Shown here: in pieces, positions 28,607 to 40,300 of the stretch
Numbering within the stretch: the stretch's first letter is position 1
How the letters are laid out: each line of letters begins with the position of its first letter
DNA from: Apostichopus japonicus
Lineage: Eukaryota > Echinodermata > Holothuroidea > Aspidochirotida > Stichopodidae
Assembly: GCF_037975245.1 (NCBI RefSeq)
Contig: NC_092577.1
Coordinates: forward strand, 32,924,898 to 32,988,897
Reading direction: 5' to 3'
Length of the DNA: 64,000 bases
The notes under the pieces: model-generated
What the model was told of the DNA's origin: nothing
Database searches by the model: none
The model's input: only the letters and a program-made list of their open reading frames with translations
Made by a program: the position numbers and the translations under genes

Positions 28607-28811
28607 ACACGCTGCGTGATCATCTAGATCGCACTTCGTGATCAATGTGAACACGCTGCGTGATCACCTGGATCGCACATCATGGTCGATGTGGACACGC
28701 TGCGTGATCATTTGGATCGCACGTCGTGATCAATGTGGACACGCTGCGTGATTACCTGGATCACACCTCGTGATCAATGTAGACACGCTGCGTGATCACC
28801 TGGATCGCAAC
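28607..28811. repeat. Minisatellite, 44-bp unit, five copies
   Basis: The block ACACGCTGCGTGATCA (ATTA in copy 4) recurs at 28607, 28651, 28695, 28739 and 28783, exactly 44 bp apart; the fifth unit is partial. Each unit holds two or three GATC-centred sites (GTGATCAC, TGGATCGCA, CGTGATCAATGT). Units differ by scattered substitutions but no indels. Confidence 0.95.
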
Positions 28812-28850
28812 TTGTAGTAAATTTGGTATTCGTCATTGTCGAAGTACTCT

Positions 28851-29378
28851 AAATGGGGACGTAAACCCAACTATCATCTTTGGCTCATATGACAGTGATC
28901 TTTGCCAAGAACAACTCCCCAATACAGCCAAGAAAAATCTTGCTCCGTTTAAGAGGTATCCTTAGGCAAGTTTAAAAGGTCGTGTCTGGGTGCTGTCATT
29001 TTGTAAATCTATGATGTCATAGCGTCACTAGGAGATTAAACCTTTCACTTTCTCTTTGTTTTACTTTTCACATTGTCAAGGAAGAATGTTAACAGTGTAG
29101 ATATTGAGACCAATACCACTATCAGATCATGTGAAGACCAATATTTTAGATTTTCAGAAATTACAAAACCATCTCCATTGTAAACATTGTCTGTAAAGCA
29201 AAGGATCAATTGAAAGACATGTGGCTCGATGCCATATTTAGACTTGACTTAGTCTTCAGCCTTGTGAGTGACGAATCATTAAACCTGCGACAGCTCTCAA
29301 ATGGAATGAGGTATTTATTTTAACTTTTTGGGGCGGCATTCTTCATGATAGTAATGTCCATCACACAGTCCAATGATT
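28851..29378. repeat. Long dispersed repeat, copy 2
   Basis: Partner of 11378-11803. Its left part carries CAACTCCCCAATACAGCC and AAGAAAAATC, inverse to the right part of copy 1. It directly follows a 44-bp tandem array. A short block ending TGTGTCTCCTGGC is repeated once more at about 29455-29495. Confidence 0.65.
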
Positions 29379-29495
29379 ATGGCGGGGTTTGTGTCTCCTG
29401 GCTATGGACGGTAGGGGGGTGGTGAGGAGAATGGGGTGTTCGTAATAGTTCTCTATCACACAGCCCAGTGATGGCTGGGTATGTGTCTCCTTTAA

Positions 29496-32400
29496 TGCTG
29501 CACTTACCATTATTGTGGTCATTGTGAAGCTGCACCGAGCTGACTCAACTCGTATCTGAAGTAAAATTAGACAGCAAAATGAGGGCGTGATACCACATCA
29601 AAGTTGAAATACGTCTACATTTTTTTCATCACCAACACAGAAAATACTTCTAATGTGACCCGAATGCATGCATATTTTGTACCAATTCTGGGCTAATAGT
29701 ATAATATATAAGAAACTATTATTTACAGAATGGGAAGGAAATGTACCCGCGAGTTGGATTCAATTCTAACTCATGAGGGATCGATGCTCAGTCAGATATA
29801 CAGGGGTAGATATTCTAAGTCTGCTATCATATCAATGTGCCTGCGGAAGGAACAAACACTATAAAATATAGGCCTATAATCGAATCTTAAGAAATAGCAA
29901 AGTGAAATAACCAACAACAGTAAAGAACGCGAGATGATGCAGATATGAGCAGATACATAAATATCTGTCCCAACCACGCCCAGCCCTTCCGTTACCTACT
30001 CGTGTTTTCATCTCTTTAGAAACTCCACAACCCCACGTTTCCCAAAAAAAACAATTGTGACACGCATATCGCAGAAACAGACGGACATAGCGGTATCTCT
30101 TAGACTTAGATATAGTCTAAAATAACAATTCTATGATTTCACATGAATAGCCATTGGTACAGCTGAAAACGTGTAAGATATGCTATGTTCTGTACAGTCT
30201 ACGGCACCAGTTCCTTAACCAGGAAAAATAACATGCATTTCAGTAAAAATGTGATCGATCACTCACCGTTAACGTCAAAGCAAGGTCCTCATTCTGTCAT
30301 ACATTCGTAGTAGGTTTACGCATACGGTGGACATGGTTATGATATTTGAATTTCTTTTGATTGCAGTTTATTCCTTGATTGCTTACGATGTCATAACATT
30401 CACCACTATTACGACAATAATGTATGACGAAACCTTGCATTTATCATGCTATGTTTATACAAAAAGTCACGAATTCTTTTCCAATCGTCTCTCTCTTTCT
30501 CTCTATTTCTCACAAAGATTTACATGATCTTCGAATCGCGTGTCTATCACGCGACTGCTGTTAAAAGTTATCCACATAATCGCAACATTTACGAGCCGCC
30601 CTCGAAATGGATTCTGAAATTATGTTTTGCACGGAATCATTATTAACATTTGCAGTTGAGTGTCGAGCTCTTTTGAAATATTCATTACTCAACATGACGG
30701 ACAAGCCTCGATCTCCGGTGAACAAGATGAACTCAAAACGCCACGTCTACCTCAAACTGACAACTCTTTAAACAGTTTTTTTTTTTTAATTATGATGTAA
30801 TATGTAGCAGGCGATGCTGTACAAATAAAAAAGTTAAAACACATCCAACAATATATTAGCGAGCAAATTACACTTATTACAGGTATTATATGCTTAAGGT
30901 TACAGTTTCTGGTAGATATAGATATAGGAGAACAGTAGGGGGAAAAATACAAAAAACCAAACCAAAACCAATCCGAACCAAACCAAACCATAGATAAATA
31001 TATATAATTATATTGTTAACCATCGTTAACTTTTCTGTCAGTTTCTACAACCACCGCGCATCCTATTGGTGCGTCGAAGGTCGATCGTTCCAATTGAAGG
31101 AGAGGACATTGGACGTCATGAGGCACAATTTTGATGACATTTTGAAAGAAAGTGGTTGACGTTGCATTGTTCCCTCTTATCATTCGGAATTTCACCTTAG
31201 ATTACCCAGCGTTGTAGTTTCAATAGCGAACACTGTTGTCTCGACCTGCAACCGTTGGGACTTTGATAAGATCGGCTTGCACTCCATGGTACATCTGTAA
31301 AACGGAGGGTTGGGGAGCATCGTTGAGATTTTAGGGGTGCTATATAGAATACAGGACCCAGAATGAGCGGATGTTGCTTCTCAATTCCGAAAGGACAGTC
31401 GCGACTCCGAAGCTTTTCTACCGGCGACATTGCTAATTTTTAAGAAATTCACTGAAGCGAAAATCATTTGAACTTGGCGGGTACACAACAATATTGCGTA
31501 AGTATATCTTTAGTAGTCGTTTGTTGTAAAGATGTGACAGTGAATATTTAAACGCTTCGTAATGTCACAAACACCCACACAGTTCTTCAAGGACTTACAA
31601 TTTCCATATTCCCTTGTGCATTCCGCCCTTCAAAAACACATCCCATACGAAGGAATCAGATCAAAATACATACAGGATCATGAACTCGAAATAGAGACTT
31701 GCCTAAAGAAAATCTCACTGAGGTACGATTGATAAACTTTGATTTGCTTCTGTTTCGACCTTCATGGAATAATTTTATTATTTCATATTTCTTCCTTCTT
31801 CCTATTTCTCTGTCTTTCTGCTTGAATTCATGTACAACTGTTCAATGTCTCATACAGGAAGTGTTCCATATTTGGTTTCACTCGAAATGAAAAACTTTTC
31901 TCCATCTTATGGCGTCATAGATTCAAATTAGTTGGTATAGTCCTGTCTGGCATTGATTCATCGATCGTCCTATAGATTCCTCTACGAATTGTCCACTTAA
32001 TGGTTCATTCATTTATACAGTCGAGAAGAACATTGAGAAATCAAAGTGGATGTCACGCCGGCAAAAGACTTCTAATTGTTTTTATTTTTCAGTGTTGACG
32101 TTGTCTCTGCGTAAATTGAAACTGCACCGCCATAAGAATAGATGAAAGGTGAAAATTCACACTTCCACTCTGAGGCCTATATATTTCTCCATATTAGTTT
32201 GCTACATATATCGTGACGTCACCTATAACCTCGATCATAATCTATACGAAATATACCTTTGAGAACAAACAGTTCATAAAGCACAGCTCTACGAAATCCT
32301 CCAATGATATATGTTAAAACAAAGTAGAAGTACGCAGGACAAGAGCAGAAAGTTCAAATGATCGGAATTTTCTATTTCTGAATTTTCTAATGATCATAAG

Positions 32401-32884
32401 AACATCCAGCTGTACTTAAGTCGGTGTTCTTTGGGTGATTTCAAGTGCATACTCAACTATATTTAAGCGAATCATAAACATGAGGTAGGTCAGAATCACG
32501 TCGTGCATTTCTGTGCAATGAAGTATCTCATCATCACATAAACGTATTACAGTTAACACGATAATCTGTATGTAAGAAAAAGTTGGTACAAGCTTAGTTG
32601 ATACCTATACTCGCCTAAGTATAACTACTTAACTGAAAAACAACACTTTGCATCGAAATTTGGAAGATTATTCCACGTCCTCCTTTCACGATAAAGCAGC
32701 TCATTAAGCTAATTTTTCATCTTTCAAATCAAGAACACTGAATCGGTATCTGAATCGGTGTTCTTTGGATTCTCTTACTCCATCAGTGACTCATTGAATC
32801 ACTTACTGACCCACCCACACCGCCACCCACCCACCCACTCACTAACTTATATACATCACTCTTTCCTATCCCTTCCGTCTAATC
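29496..32884. other. No supported gene; simple repeats
   Basis: Contains an (AACC)n-like run at about 30950-30990 and a (CCCA)n run at about 32811-32846. A 78-codon minus-strand frame at 31197-31430 sits in slightly GC-richer DNA but resembles nothing I know. Confidence 0.4.
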
Positions 32885-32886
32885 AG

Positions 32887-32915
32887 GGAGTTGTTCCATA
32901 ACAACTCCCTGGTCT
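32887..32915. mobile_element. Hairpin micro-element: two TIRs of the 37.9-kb element joined
   Basis: AGGGAGTTGTT and AACAACTCCCT flank a 4-bp loop (CCAT), giving a near-perfect palindrome. These are the terminal repeats of the element at 37879-38171 with all internal DNA missing. Flanks TCTAA and TCTGA are consistent with a decayed 5-bp duplication. Confidence 0.7.
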
Positions 32916-34939
32916 GATCTGTTCTGTCTTTTCCTGCACTGTGATACAAGTAATTTCTCGCCAAAGACATCATTACCAGCCAGTGTTATTGTTGTTTTTT
33001 GTTAGACCACAGCTGCAGTGGTACATGTTTCTGCATACCATTGGTGTTAAATGAACGTTAGTCTGTCTGGTTTCATTTCAAGCGTCTAGCCATACAGTTG
33101 TTTTTCAGATATCAATTCCTACCTATCTATAACAAATTTCTGTCTTATTTAATTACGATTCAAATTTCAAAAGTTGGTACAGGGTGACAGTACAACCTAT
33201 AAAACATTTGAAACCCAATATATATTTAATTTTATTAACGACATCTAAATTGTATTATCCAAGATCGAATGTTCGTACTAAATCCTAAAATGTTTTTCCC
33301 CCTGCAGAAAATTAATTACAGTTTGCGATTGGTCACCGATTATTACTAAGTCTAAAATAAGTTCCAACTGATCGTGGTACGTCTAGCCAAAATGTTTTAC
33401 GGAATCCATTTCGATGAAGAAAATTTTAATATTGAATTATGCTCTTAACGTTGAGGAACTTCAATCATTTTTGGCAGATTTCGAGCAAAAAAATTCAAAG
33501 AGATCAAACGTGGTCATGAAGCTTTTACCAGAATAGTGAGCCTACAATAAAGAGAAGTATATGGTAAATGAAATGTGACGTAACCACACAAATGATCCGT
33601 TAATGACAATCACCTGATTTAATGCAGCACGGTTTGGCTGATTTTGTTTTCCGTAGTAAAATAACATGCTTTCAGTAATGTTTACGTTGTTTAGTAATGG
33701 AATCAACTACTATTTCCTATCTCATCCAAAATTGTGTAAAATTGACTACATTATGTTTGTCACTGTAGTTTGCCTTATTTACACAAACATAACAGAAAAT
33801 CTTCAGATATTAATATCACCATTTATATACTACTTTACTTTCTTTTCTTTTCTTGGTAATGAACCGACCTGCTTGCAGATGCATTTCTTTGTCAATTCCA
33901 CTAAAAGTTAGCACTCACACAACAACAAAAAACAACAAAAAACATACATTACACCAAAGAATTGGTGGTTATTAATATGATACTGCGCTACCTCGGTGGT
34001 GGGTTCTATTTCAGCATACACTAAAAATGTAGGTCTATTAACGAGACAAATAGCTTTGCAATTTATTTTGAGCTACCGTCCAAAGTCATGACTACAGACA
34101 TTTTCAAGATATGGTCACATTCTGGTAACATTGTGCAACCAAAAAATGGTTCAGTTCAAATTGACAGCCTTTACATTCCATTTGATAGACAAACAAATAG
34201 ATCTTTCTTACATTCAGGTCATGAGACGACGCTGATATGATAATTAGAATGAGGAGACGAGATTCTCCCCGATATCTATCGACGAACCTGATATTTAAGA
34301 AGACAGGCTTTCCATCCCTTTTAATCTCAGTTTCGTGTTACACCCAACAAGCACCTAGAGAAATATCCCCATCAAATACTAAGATGAATTAGTGCGGATA
34401 ATTTCTTCCATATTACATGGATTTGAAAAGGGATTATGTCAGCCTCGAGATGTCTGGAAATTATCTGAATAGAGTCCCCACCTGGATTTGCCTGTAATTC
34501 CTTACACAATTTTGTAAGAAATGCATAACGGGTGCTTACGTTGAAACACTGAGGCGTTTTGAAGTACTTAAATTAGTTAATTGTGGAATTTCCTGGTAAG
34601 CAAATACTAGTAAAGCCCAAAAACATATAATGGTTATCAGTTTTTTGTTGCAGTAATGTCACAAGAGATGGTTAGAATTTCGAAGACAAAATCACAATTT
34701 CTTTTGAAAGAGAAACTACCGGCGTATACAACTGACGCATACAATATGACAGGTGAATATTATAGGCCTTCTTTCTAAACATCTGAAACAAAACTGAAAC
34801 TGGGAAGGCAAACTACCTGCACATTCATGCCAGTCCATGTAAATTATATAATACTTATGGAACACTACTAACTGCACACTGCAGTATTATGGTATACCAT
34901 TTAAAAACCTAAATTCTTAAAGCATTCTATAATAATATA
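32916..34939. other. No recognisable feature
   Basis: AT-rich, with a (CAACAAAAAA)n-like run at about 33920-33942. The longest frame (81 codons, 33666-33911) is hydrophobic by composition and unrecognised. Confidence 0.45.
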
Positions 34940-35240
34940 ATCATATTTGATTTTTATATAGCGCTTTACACCAGCGATAGGTCTAAAAGAGCTTTACAGA
35001 TGTTATATTACCCCTGGTCAATGATAACCTGTCCCAGAGACAATCCCTCCAGTCGGCAGCAGTTATATACTGCGCCCAATGACGAGTTACCTCACAGGTA
35101 CCCATTTAACCCCTGGGTGGAGTTAGGCAAGTGAGATAAAGCATCTTGCCCAAGGACACAACGTAATGAACTAGGCAGGAATTGAACCAGTAATCCTTGA
35201 ATCACGAGTCCGACGCCTTAGCCAATTGGCCACCACGCTC
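34940..35240 (-). mobile_element. tRNA-derived SINE
   Basis: Read on the minus strand it starts GAGCGTGGTGGCC with an A-box-like GGCCAATTGGCTAAGG (about 35217-35232) and a B box GGTTCAATTCC (35178-35188), an RNA polymerase III promoter from a tRNA. The body runs through CCCAGGGGTTAAATGGGTACC and ends AAAGCGCTATATAAAAATC, a tail block seen in SINEs of many aquatic animals. The tRNA part is not a folding tRNA. Confidence 0.75.
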
Positions 35241-36636
35241 TATATCTTATTGACAATGTCAAGGAATGCTTTCCACGAATGCTAACAAAAGAAACATCCG
35301 CAACCCCTTTCCCACCCTCATCAGCGTATATACGTTTGAAAATCCAATTGCGCCAATAGCTTTAGCTTATAGTGTTTGTCCCTGACTGTTACCAATTTCA
35401 AAACAAGAATATGACACATGACCGAAATACTGTATTACCACTTCTTTGAAATGAAAATTTACCCTCTACTAAACTCTCGGTGATTATCAGATATCAGAAA
35501 TATAAGGAGGTCAGTGTGTGGACTGTAATTGAGCTCCACTTTTAGGTTGTTCTTAATTATCTTTATTAACTTTATGGCCCAAAGGTTCTAACATGATTAA
35601 ACGGCACTGTATTGTCTTTGGAGTGCCTTCAAGAGCAACAAGTATGAACAAACACACATGACACAAGTACGTGAAGTGTTTCGTCCTGCTTAAGATTACC
35701 ACATGAAACTAGATACAGGTCAACGATGTTACACAAAGTATTATCATACTGTACTTTCTCACTTTGTATATACAGTATGTGGAGAAATATACAAAATGGA
35801 GTTCTGGTTACCCCAAGATTACAAGACTTATTAATATCTTCAGGCTTCAGCTTTATTTCCAAGGGAAAAGACTGCTCTGATTAAAGCAAGATTGATGACC
35901 CTTGAGTTCGCAGCCACTTGTCATGTTTCAATACAGTTGTGTACATGATGTATGGATGGCTGGTAAATATTTCACACCTTTCAGTCCTTGGTATTTGTGT
36001 GAGGTAGGAAAGGTATTTTTTTCGTTTTCCGCATTCATGTTTTTCTCCATCTTTTCTTCATCCAGTAAAGTCACATTCCCTCTCAGTCTCCTCTTCCTTG
36101 TCCCCTCTTGCTTCATCATTCCTCCTCAATCTCTTCCATCTTCATGCTTCCCTTTACCTTCATCCCTATCCTTCCTCTCACGTTATTTACCCCTGTTCCG
36201 TTTGTACTATTTATTTCCTCACCATTTTCACAGCTCATTGGTACAACTATTCCAATTAATGAGATGTTAACTGAGTTATAAATAATTAATAACTTAAAAT
36301 ACTACTTGAAACCATATATGAAAACAACCATGAAAGAATGTGTAAAACTTTGGTAGTTGTCAATATTCTTTCTTATGTAGACATAAAACGATCTTTCCAA
36401 CAGAGCAACTGTTTCCAAAATTCCAGTGGCTCTTCATATGTTCCAATTTTATTAACAGTGAAGATCAACGAAAATGAAAATGTGAAACTATCTGAGGTCA
36501 CTGGCAGTTAGACTCCTGTTCTGGCCATAAATTTCTCTCATTCAGTTTTCCATCATTCATTTACTTATATTTATTATTCTGAATTTCTTACGAATTCCCT
36601 TGCCCCTGGCTTTCTGGGTTGTATCGAATGAATGAA
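35241..36636. other. No supported exon
   Basis: Holds a pyrimidine-rich block at about 36040-36210 that opens a 122-codon plus-strand frame by composition. If HS1BP3 has further 3' exons they should lie in this direction, but I could not find a phase-compatible one. Confidence 0.35.
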
Positions 36637-36660
36637 TATATATATATATATATATATATG
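36637..36660. repeat. (TA)n microsatellite
   Basis: Short run of AT dinucleotides. Confidence 0.9.
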
Positions 36661-36862
36661 AATGATTTTTATTAGATAAATTGACAAAAGAAGCAACAGT
36701 GGAAAACACATTGTGGATTAATTCCACAGCAAATTAATGAGGGTTAGAAAGAGATACACACTGGTAAAATTAATTGGCACTAACTTTAAGGCATAGAACT
36801 ACCAGGCAATTTAAAATATAAAAATAATACAAAAACTGTAAGCAAAGTGCTTATCCACTAAA

Positions 36863-36987
36863 GAGAGGGGTAGGTGTATGAGAGGGGGAGGTGTACGAGA
36901 CTGGGGAGGTGTACGAGAGGGGGAGGTGTACGAGAGGGGGGTGTACAAGAGGGGGAGCTGTACGAGATGGGCAGCTGTACGAGAGCC
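36863..36987. repeat. G-rich minisatellite, about 17-18-bp unit
   Basis: About seven units of the type GGTGTACGAGAGGGGGA, varying by substitutions and one- to two-base indels. G runs of four to six on the plus strand give quadruplex potential. It lies about 0.4 kb beyond HS1BP3 exon 5. Confidence 0.9.
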
Positions 36988-37224
36988 TACAATATTAGCA
37001 GTTGTGTTCGACCGTTTGATTGACTTGTAATTAATTCGCAGACAATTTACAAAGCATTCACAATACACCAGCCATACATGTAACTGATCCTGAATAACTT
37101 TCCTCAAGATGCTTACAAGAGTTAGAACCATATCATATGAGTGGTACAAAGGTATCAACATAAATGGGTTTTATCTCACACCAGTTGTCAAAACAGTTTT
37201 TGCCTGTCACATTAAATTATCATA

Positions 37225-37230
37225 TTTATT
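37225..37230 (-). terminator. Possible poly(A) signal of a short HS1BP3 isoform
   Basis: AATAAA on the minus strand, about 115 bp past the read-through stop at 37344, followed by a T/GT-rich stretch. AT-rich DNA yields this hexamer often by chance, so this supports the short-isoform reading only weakly. Confidence 0.3.
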
Positions 37231-37343
37231 TATCATCAATTTATCTGCCACAAACGAAACATCCTCTAAAATATTCAGACATTTGTCACTAATGGAGTTA
37301 AAAAGAAAATTCAACATTTCTAGTGTTTTGCTTTTGGGAAAAG

Positions 37344-40300
37344 TCAGATAAAAGGAAATTTCCTACCTGAGGGATGCATTCCAACATCAGTTAGGTTCTC
37401 ATCTTTGCTGTTACCTACATCTCCTCCCTTGAAGAGATCTTCAGAATCCTTCTGCCTCTCAGAATCAAGTTCCCCAAAGAGATCTTCATCTGAATCTTCT
37501 TCACCTTCCCCAAACAAATCCGAAGATGTTGCTTTTGGTTTCATCCTAGAAAGGATCACATTTAGGGTAAAATTAGTCATAATTGCTTTTTTAATACAGA
37601 AATTTCTGTCCAATCTATTGATTTTTTTTCATGCCATCATCCCATGCATATTTTTGTTCAATCTTTAAAATGAACAAGGGTAGACAACATTTTCTAATAG
37701 AAAAATTTATATGTTCTACAGCACACACTCCACCTACAGATCAAGGGTTCACATATAGTGACACAAAAAAAGGAGTGTAAAAGAACAATCAGAGGAAAGG
37801 TATAGTACTAGGGTGCACAGAGATTTCGAATGAGGGAAACAAACCATATGTACTCACAGAGTTAGCCATACTGTATAACCAGGGAGTTGTTATGAAAAAT
37901 ATATATATGTACATGATAAATTATATATAATTGGAAATGTAATGAGTTAGAAAATCCAGAACAGTGAAAAAACTTCCAGCCTCCACCGGGATTCGAACCA
38001 ATGCCTCCCGCTTTATAAGCGGACACCCTAACCACTAGGCTATGGAAGCTGATTGTATGTCCAGAGGTTCGAAACTGGTAAGGAAGGTCATAATTCCACT
38101 GTAGGCGTTTGTAACATGTATCGAACAATACTAGTTCTGTTTTGGTGACATATTCCATAACAACTCCCTGGTATAACAGCTGATGCTGTTTTCTGTGTGT
38201 TTTAAATTAGATCCCAAACACAAAATATTGGTGTCAACTTCCTTTTCATGGCTATAAAATGAACAATTAGAAATGTGTTTTCTTTCAAAACACACTTTAA
38301 ACTTTACAGAGTTATACTGTCATCTAGTCTGGGGGAAAAGAAATGGGTGGAAATGTTTGTCTAATCATCAGACACACTTTAATCCATTGGCATTCTTCAA
38401 GCCTCATCCCTCAAATCTGGGCTTTGTTTATTTAACACTGCAAACCTCATTAAACTTTGCCGGGCAACCCCTACCTTCTAGAGATTGTAGATTGACAAGC
38501 ACATACAAACACGCAGCCACGTTCGCCCGATGTGTCAGCCAATCTGACGCCTTACTTTATGAACAGTTTGCATTGAGGGCGATGAATTATTCTTACTAGC
38601 AAATACTGCGATATTTATCCGGTATATTTAATTCATTAGCCTCATTAAATGTTGACTGCGAACTGGTAAGAGCCTTTGGGTGGATATTTTTCTTTGGTAT
38701 ACAGTCATTCCTTTTATTAGTTAAAATATGTATCATACAGGCCACAGGGTGTGTAATTAACTTTCTACATTTTGTAAAACATTTCATCCTGCGAGTCATG
38801 TCTTCATTTTTAGAAAAGACACTTTCTCCCATGAACCTCAAATATTGAGGCAAATAAACTCTCTTAAAGTGGTACTGCCTCCATATCCTTGCAAGCCAGA
38901 GTAAACTCCTGAGTCCAGTAATTTTGAAAAAGTATTTCTTGATAATTTTGGGATAACTCTGCACACTTTAAAATAAAGACATGCACCACTTTGAGATGGA
39001 TTATGGCATAGAAATATCTTCAAAACATACTGATTCTAGTAAATTTTGAACAATTGTCTTGATAATTTGGGGTAACTTTGCACAGGCTTTAAAATAAAGA
39101 CATACACCACTTTGAGATGGATTATGGCATAGAAATATCTTCAAACCATACTGATTCCAGTACATTTTGAACAATTTTTCTTGATAGTTTGGGATAACTC
39201 TGCCTTTTTTTAAATAAAGACCTACACCACTTTGAGATGGATTATGGCATAGAAATATTTTCATAACATACTGATTCCAGTAAATTTTGAACAATTTTTC
39301 TTGATAATTTGGGACTCTGCACACTTTAAGATAAAAACCTATACCAATTTGCTTTGGATTATGGCATAGAAATATTTTCAAAACAAACTGATTCAAGTAA
39401 ATTTTGAACAGTTTTTCTTGATAATTTAGGATAACTCTGCACACTTTAAAATAAAGACCTGCACCACTTTGAGATGGATTATGGCATAGAAATATTTTCA
39501 AAACATACTGCTTCCTGTACATTTTGAAAAAATGTTCTTGATAATTTGGGATAACTCTGCACACTTTAAAATAAAGACCTGCACCACTTTGAGATGGATT
39601 ATGGCATAAAAATATCTGCAAAGCTTATGCTGCTTTAACTGTAAGTAGAATGAAGCAACATTGATACCCAATACTTGACACAGCATCAACAATTGTCTGT
39701 TTCCAGGGAGCAAGAACATAATCGTGAAAATTCCTCTTTGATGGATGATTCAATATGCTAGCTGTCATGCAGAATGTTCCAGTTGTCCTTGGTGCCTATT
39801 GTCTGACAGTATATCACCAAGCATATCATAACTTTAAATAACATAATGTATGAGTCAAGACCTTTAAACAGGAATCTTTATGAACCTTCAAACGAATGCT
39901 TATTCACGGTGTTGCTCGATTTATATGCAAGACATTGTGCCGGCTACCGGTGTTACGTACAATGAAGTATTGATATTAATAACTTTTTCGAATGTTGTGT
40001 ATAACATCTGTTCTACGCATGGATTGAAATCGGGAGGGAGCTTAGGGAATTCTTGCACGGTAGTCAGCAAAGCCTGTGGCTTAGCTAGCCTGTTATATAG
40101 GTTTTTATTGGCACACTCGATGTTACCCCATTTCCTCTACCCAGACTGGTGGTAATTGTATACCAGCAGACCAAGTCAGCCATACCAGCAGATGAGAGGC
40201 TTCTCATTCATACCTGCATTTTTTATGACATAGTAGTGCTGAGTACTGCTGATGCATGAATGCATGAATGCATGAATGCACAAATTGGGTTTTGTATAGT

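Noticed and set aside
28607-28811. CRISPR array
   Set aside because: Units are contiguous and diverged with no unique spacers, in a eukaryotic context; it is a minisatellite.
31197-31430. 78-codon minus-strand frame in GC-richer DNA
   Set aside because: No recognisable family, and it does not fit the phase needed for a further HS1BP3 exon.
35902-36270. 122-codon plus-strand frame rich in Ser, Phe and Leu
   Set aside because: Produced by a pyrimidine-rich tract; reads as low complexity.
36640-37161. 116-codon minus-strand frame with PPLxHLPL-type repeats
   Set aside because: Its repeats are the translated G-rich minisatellite.
37974-38047. Functional tRNA gene
   Set aside because: Anticodon AUA is atypical, the T stem does not pair well, and it sits inside a transposon-like element.
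38596-38964. 122-codon minus-strand frame
   Set aside because: Partly overlaps the edge of the same minisatellite in another frame; composition ordinary, no domain recognised.
39001-39621. 206-codon minus-strand reading frame, longest in the window
   Set aside because: It is the tandem 120-bp repeat read through; no similarity to a known protein and no splice support. Kept as a finding, not as a gene.
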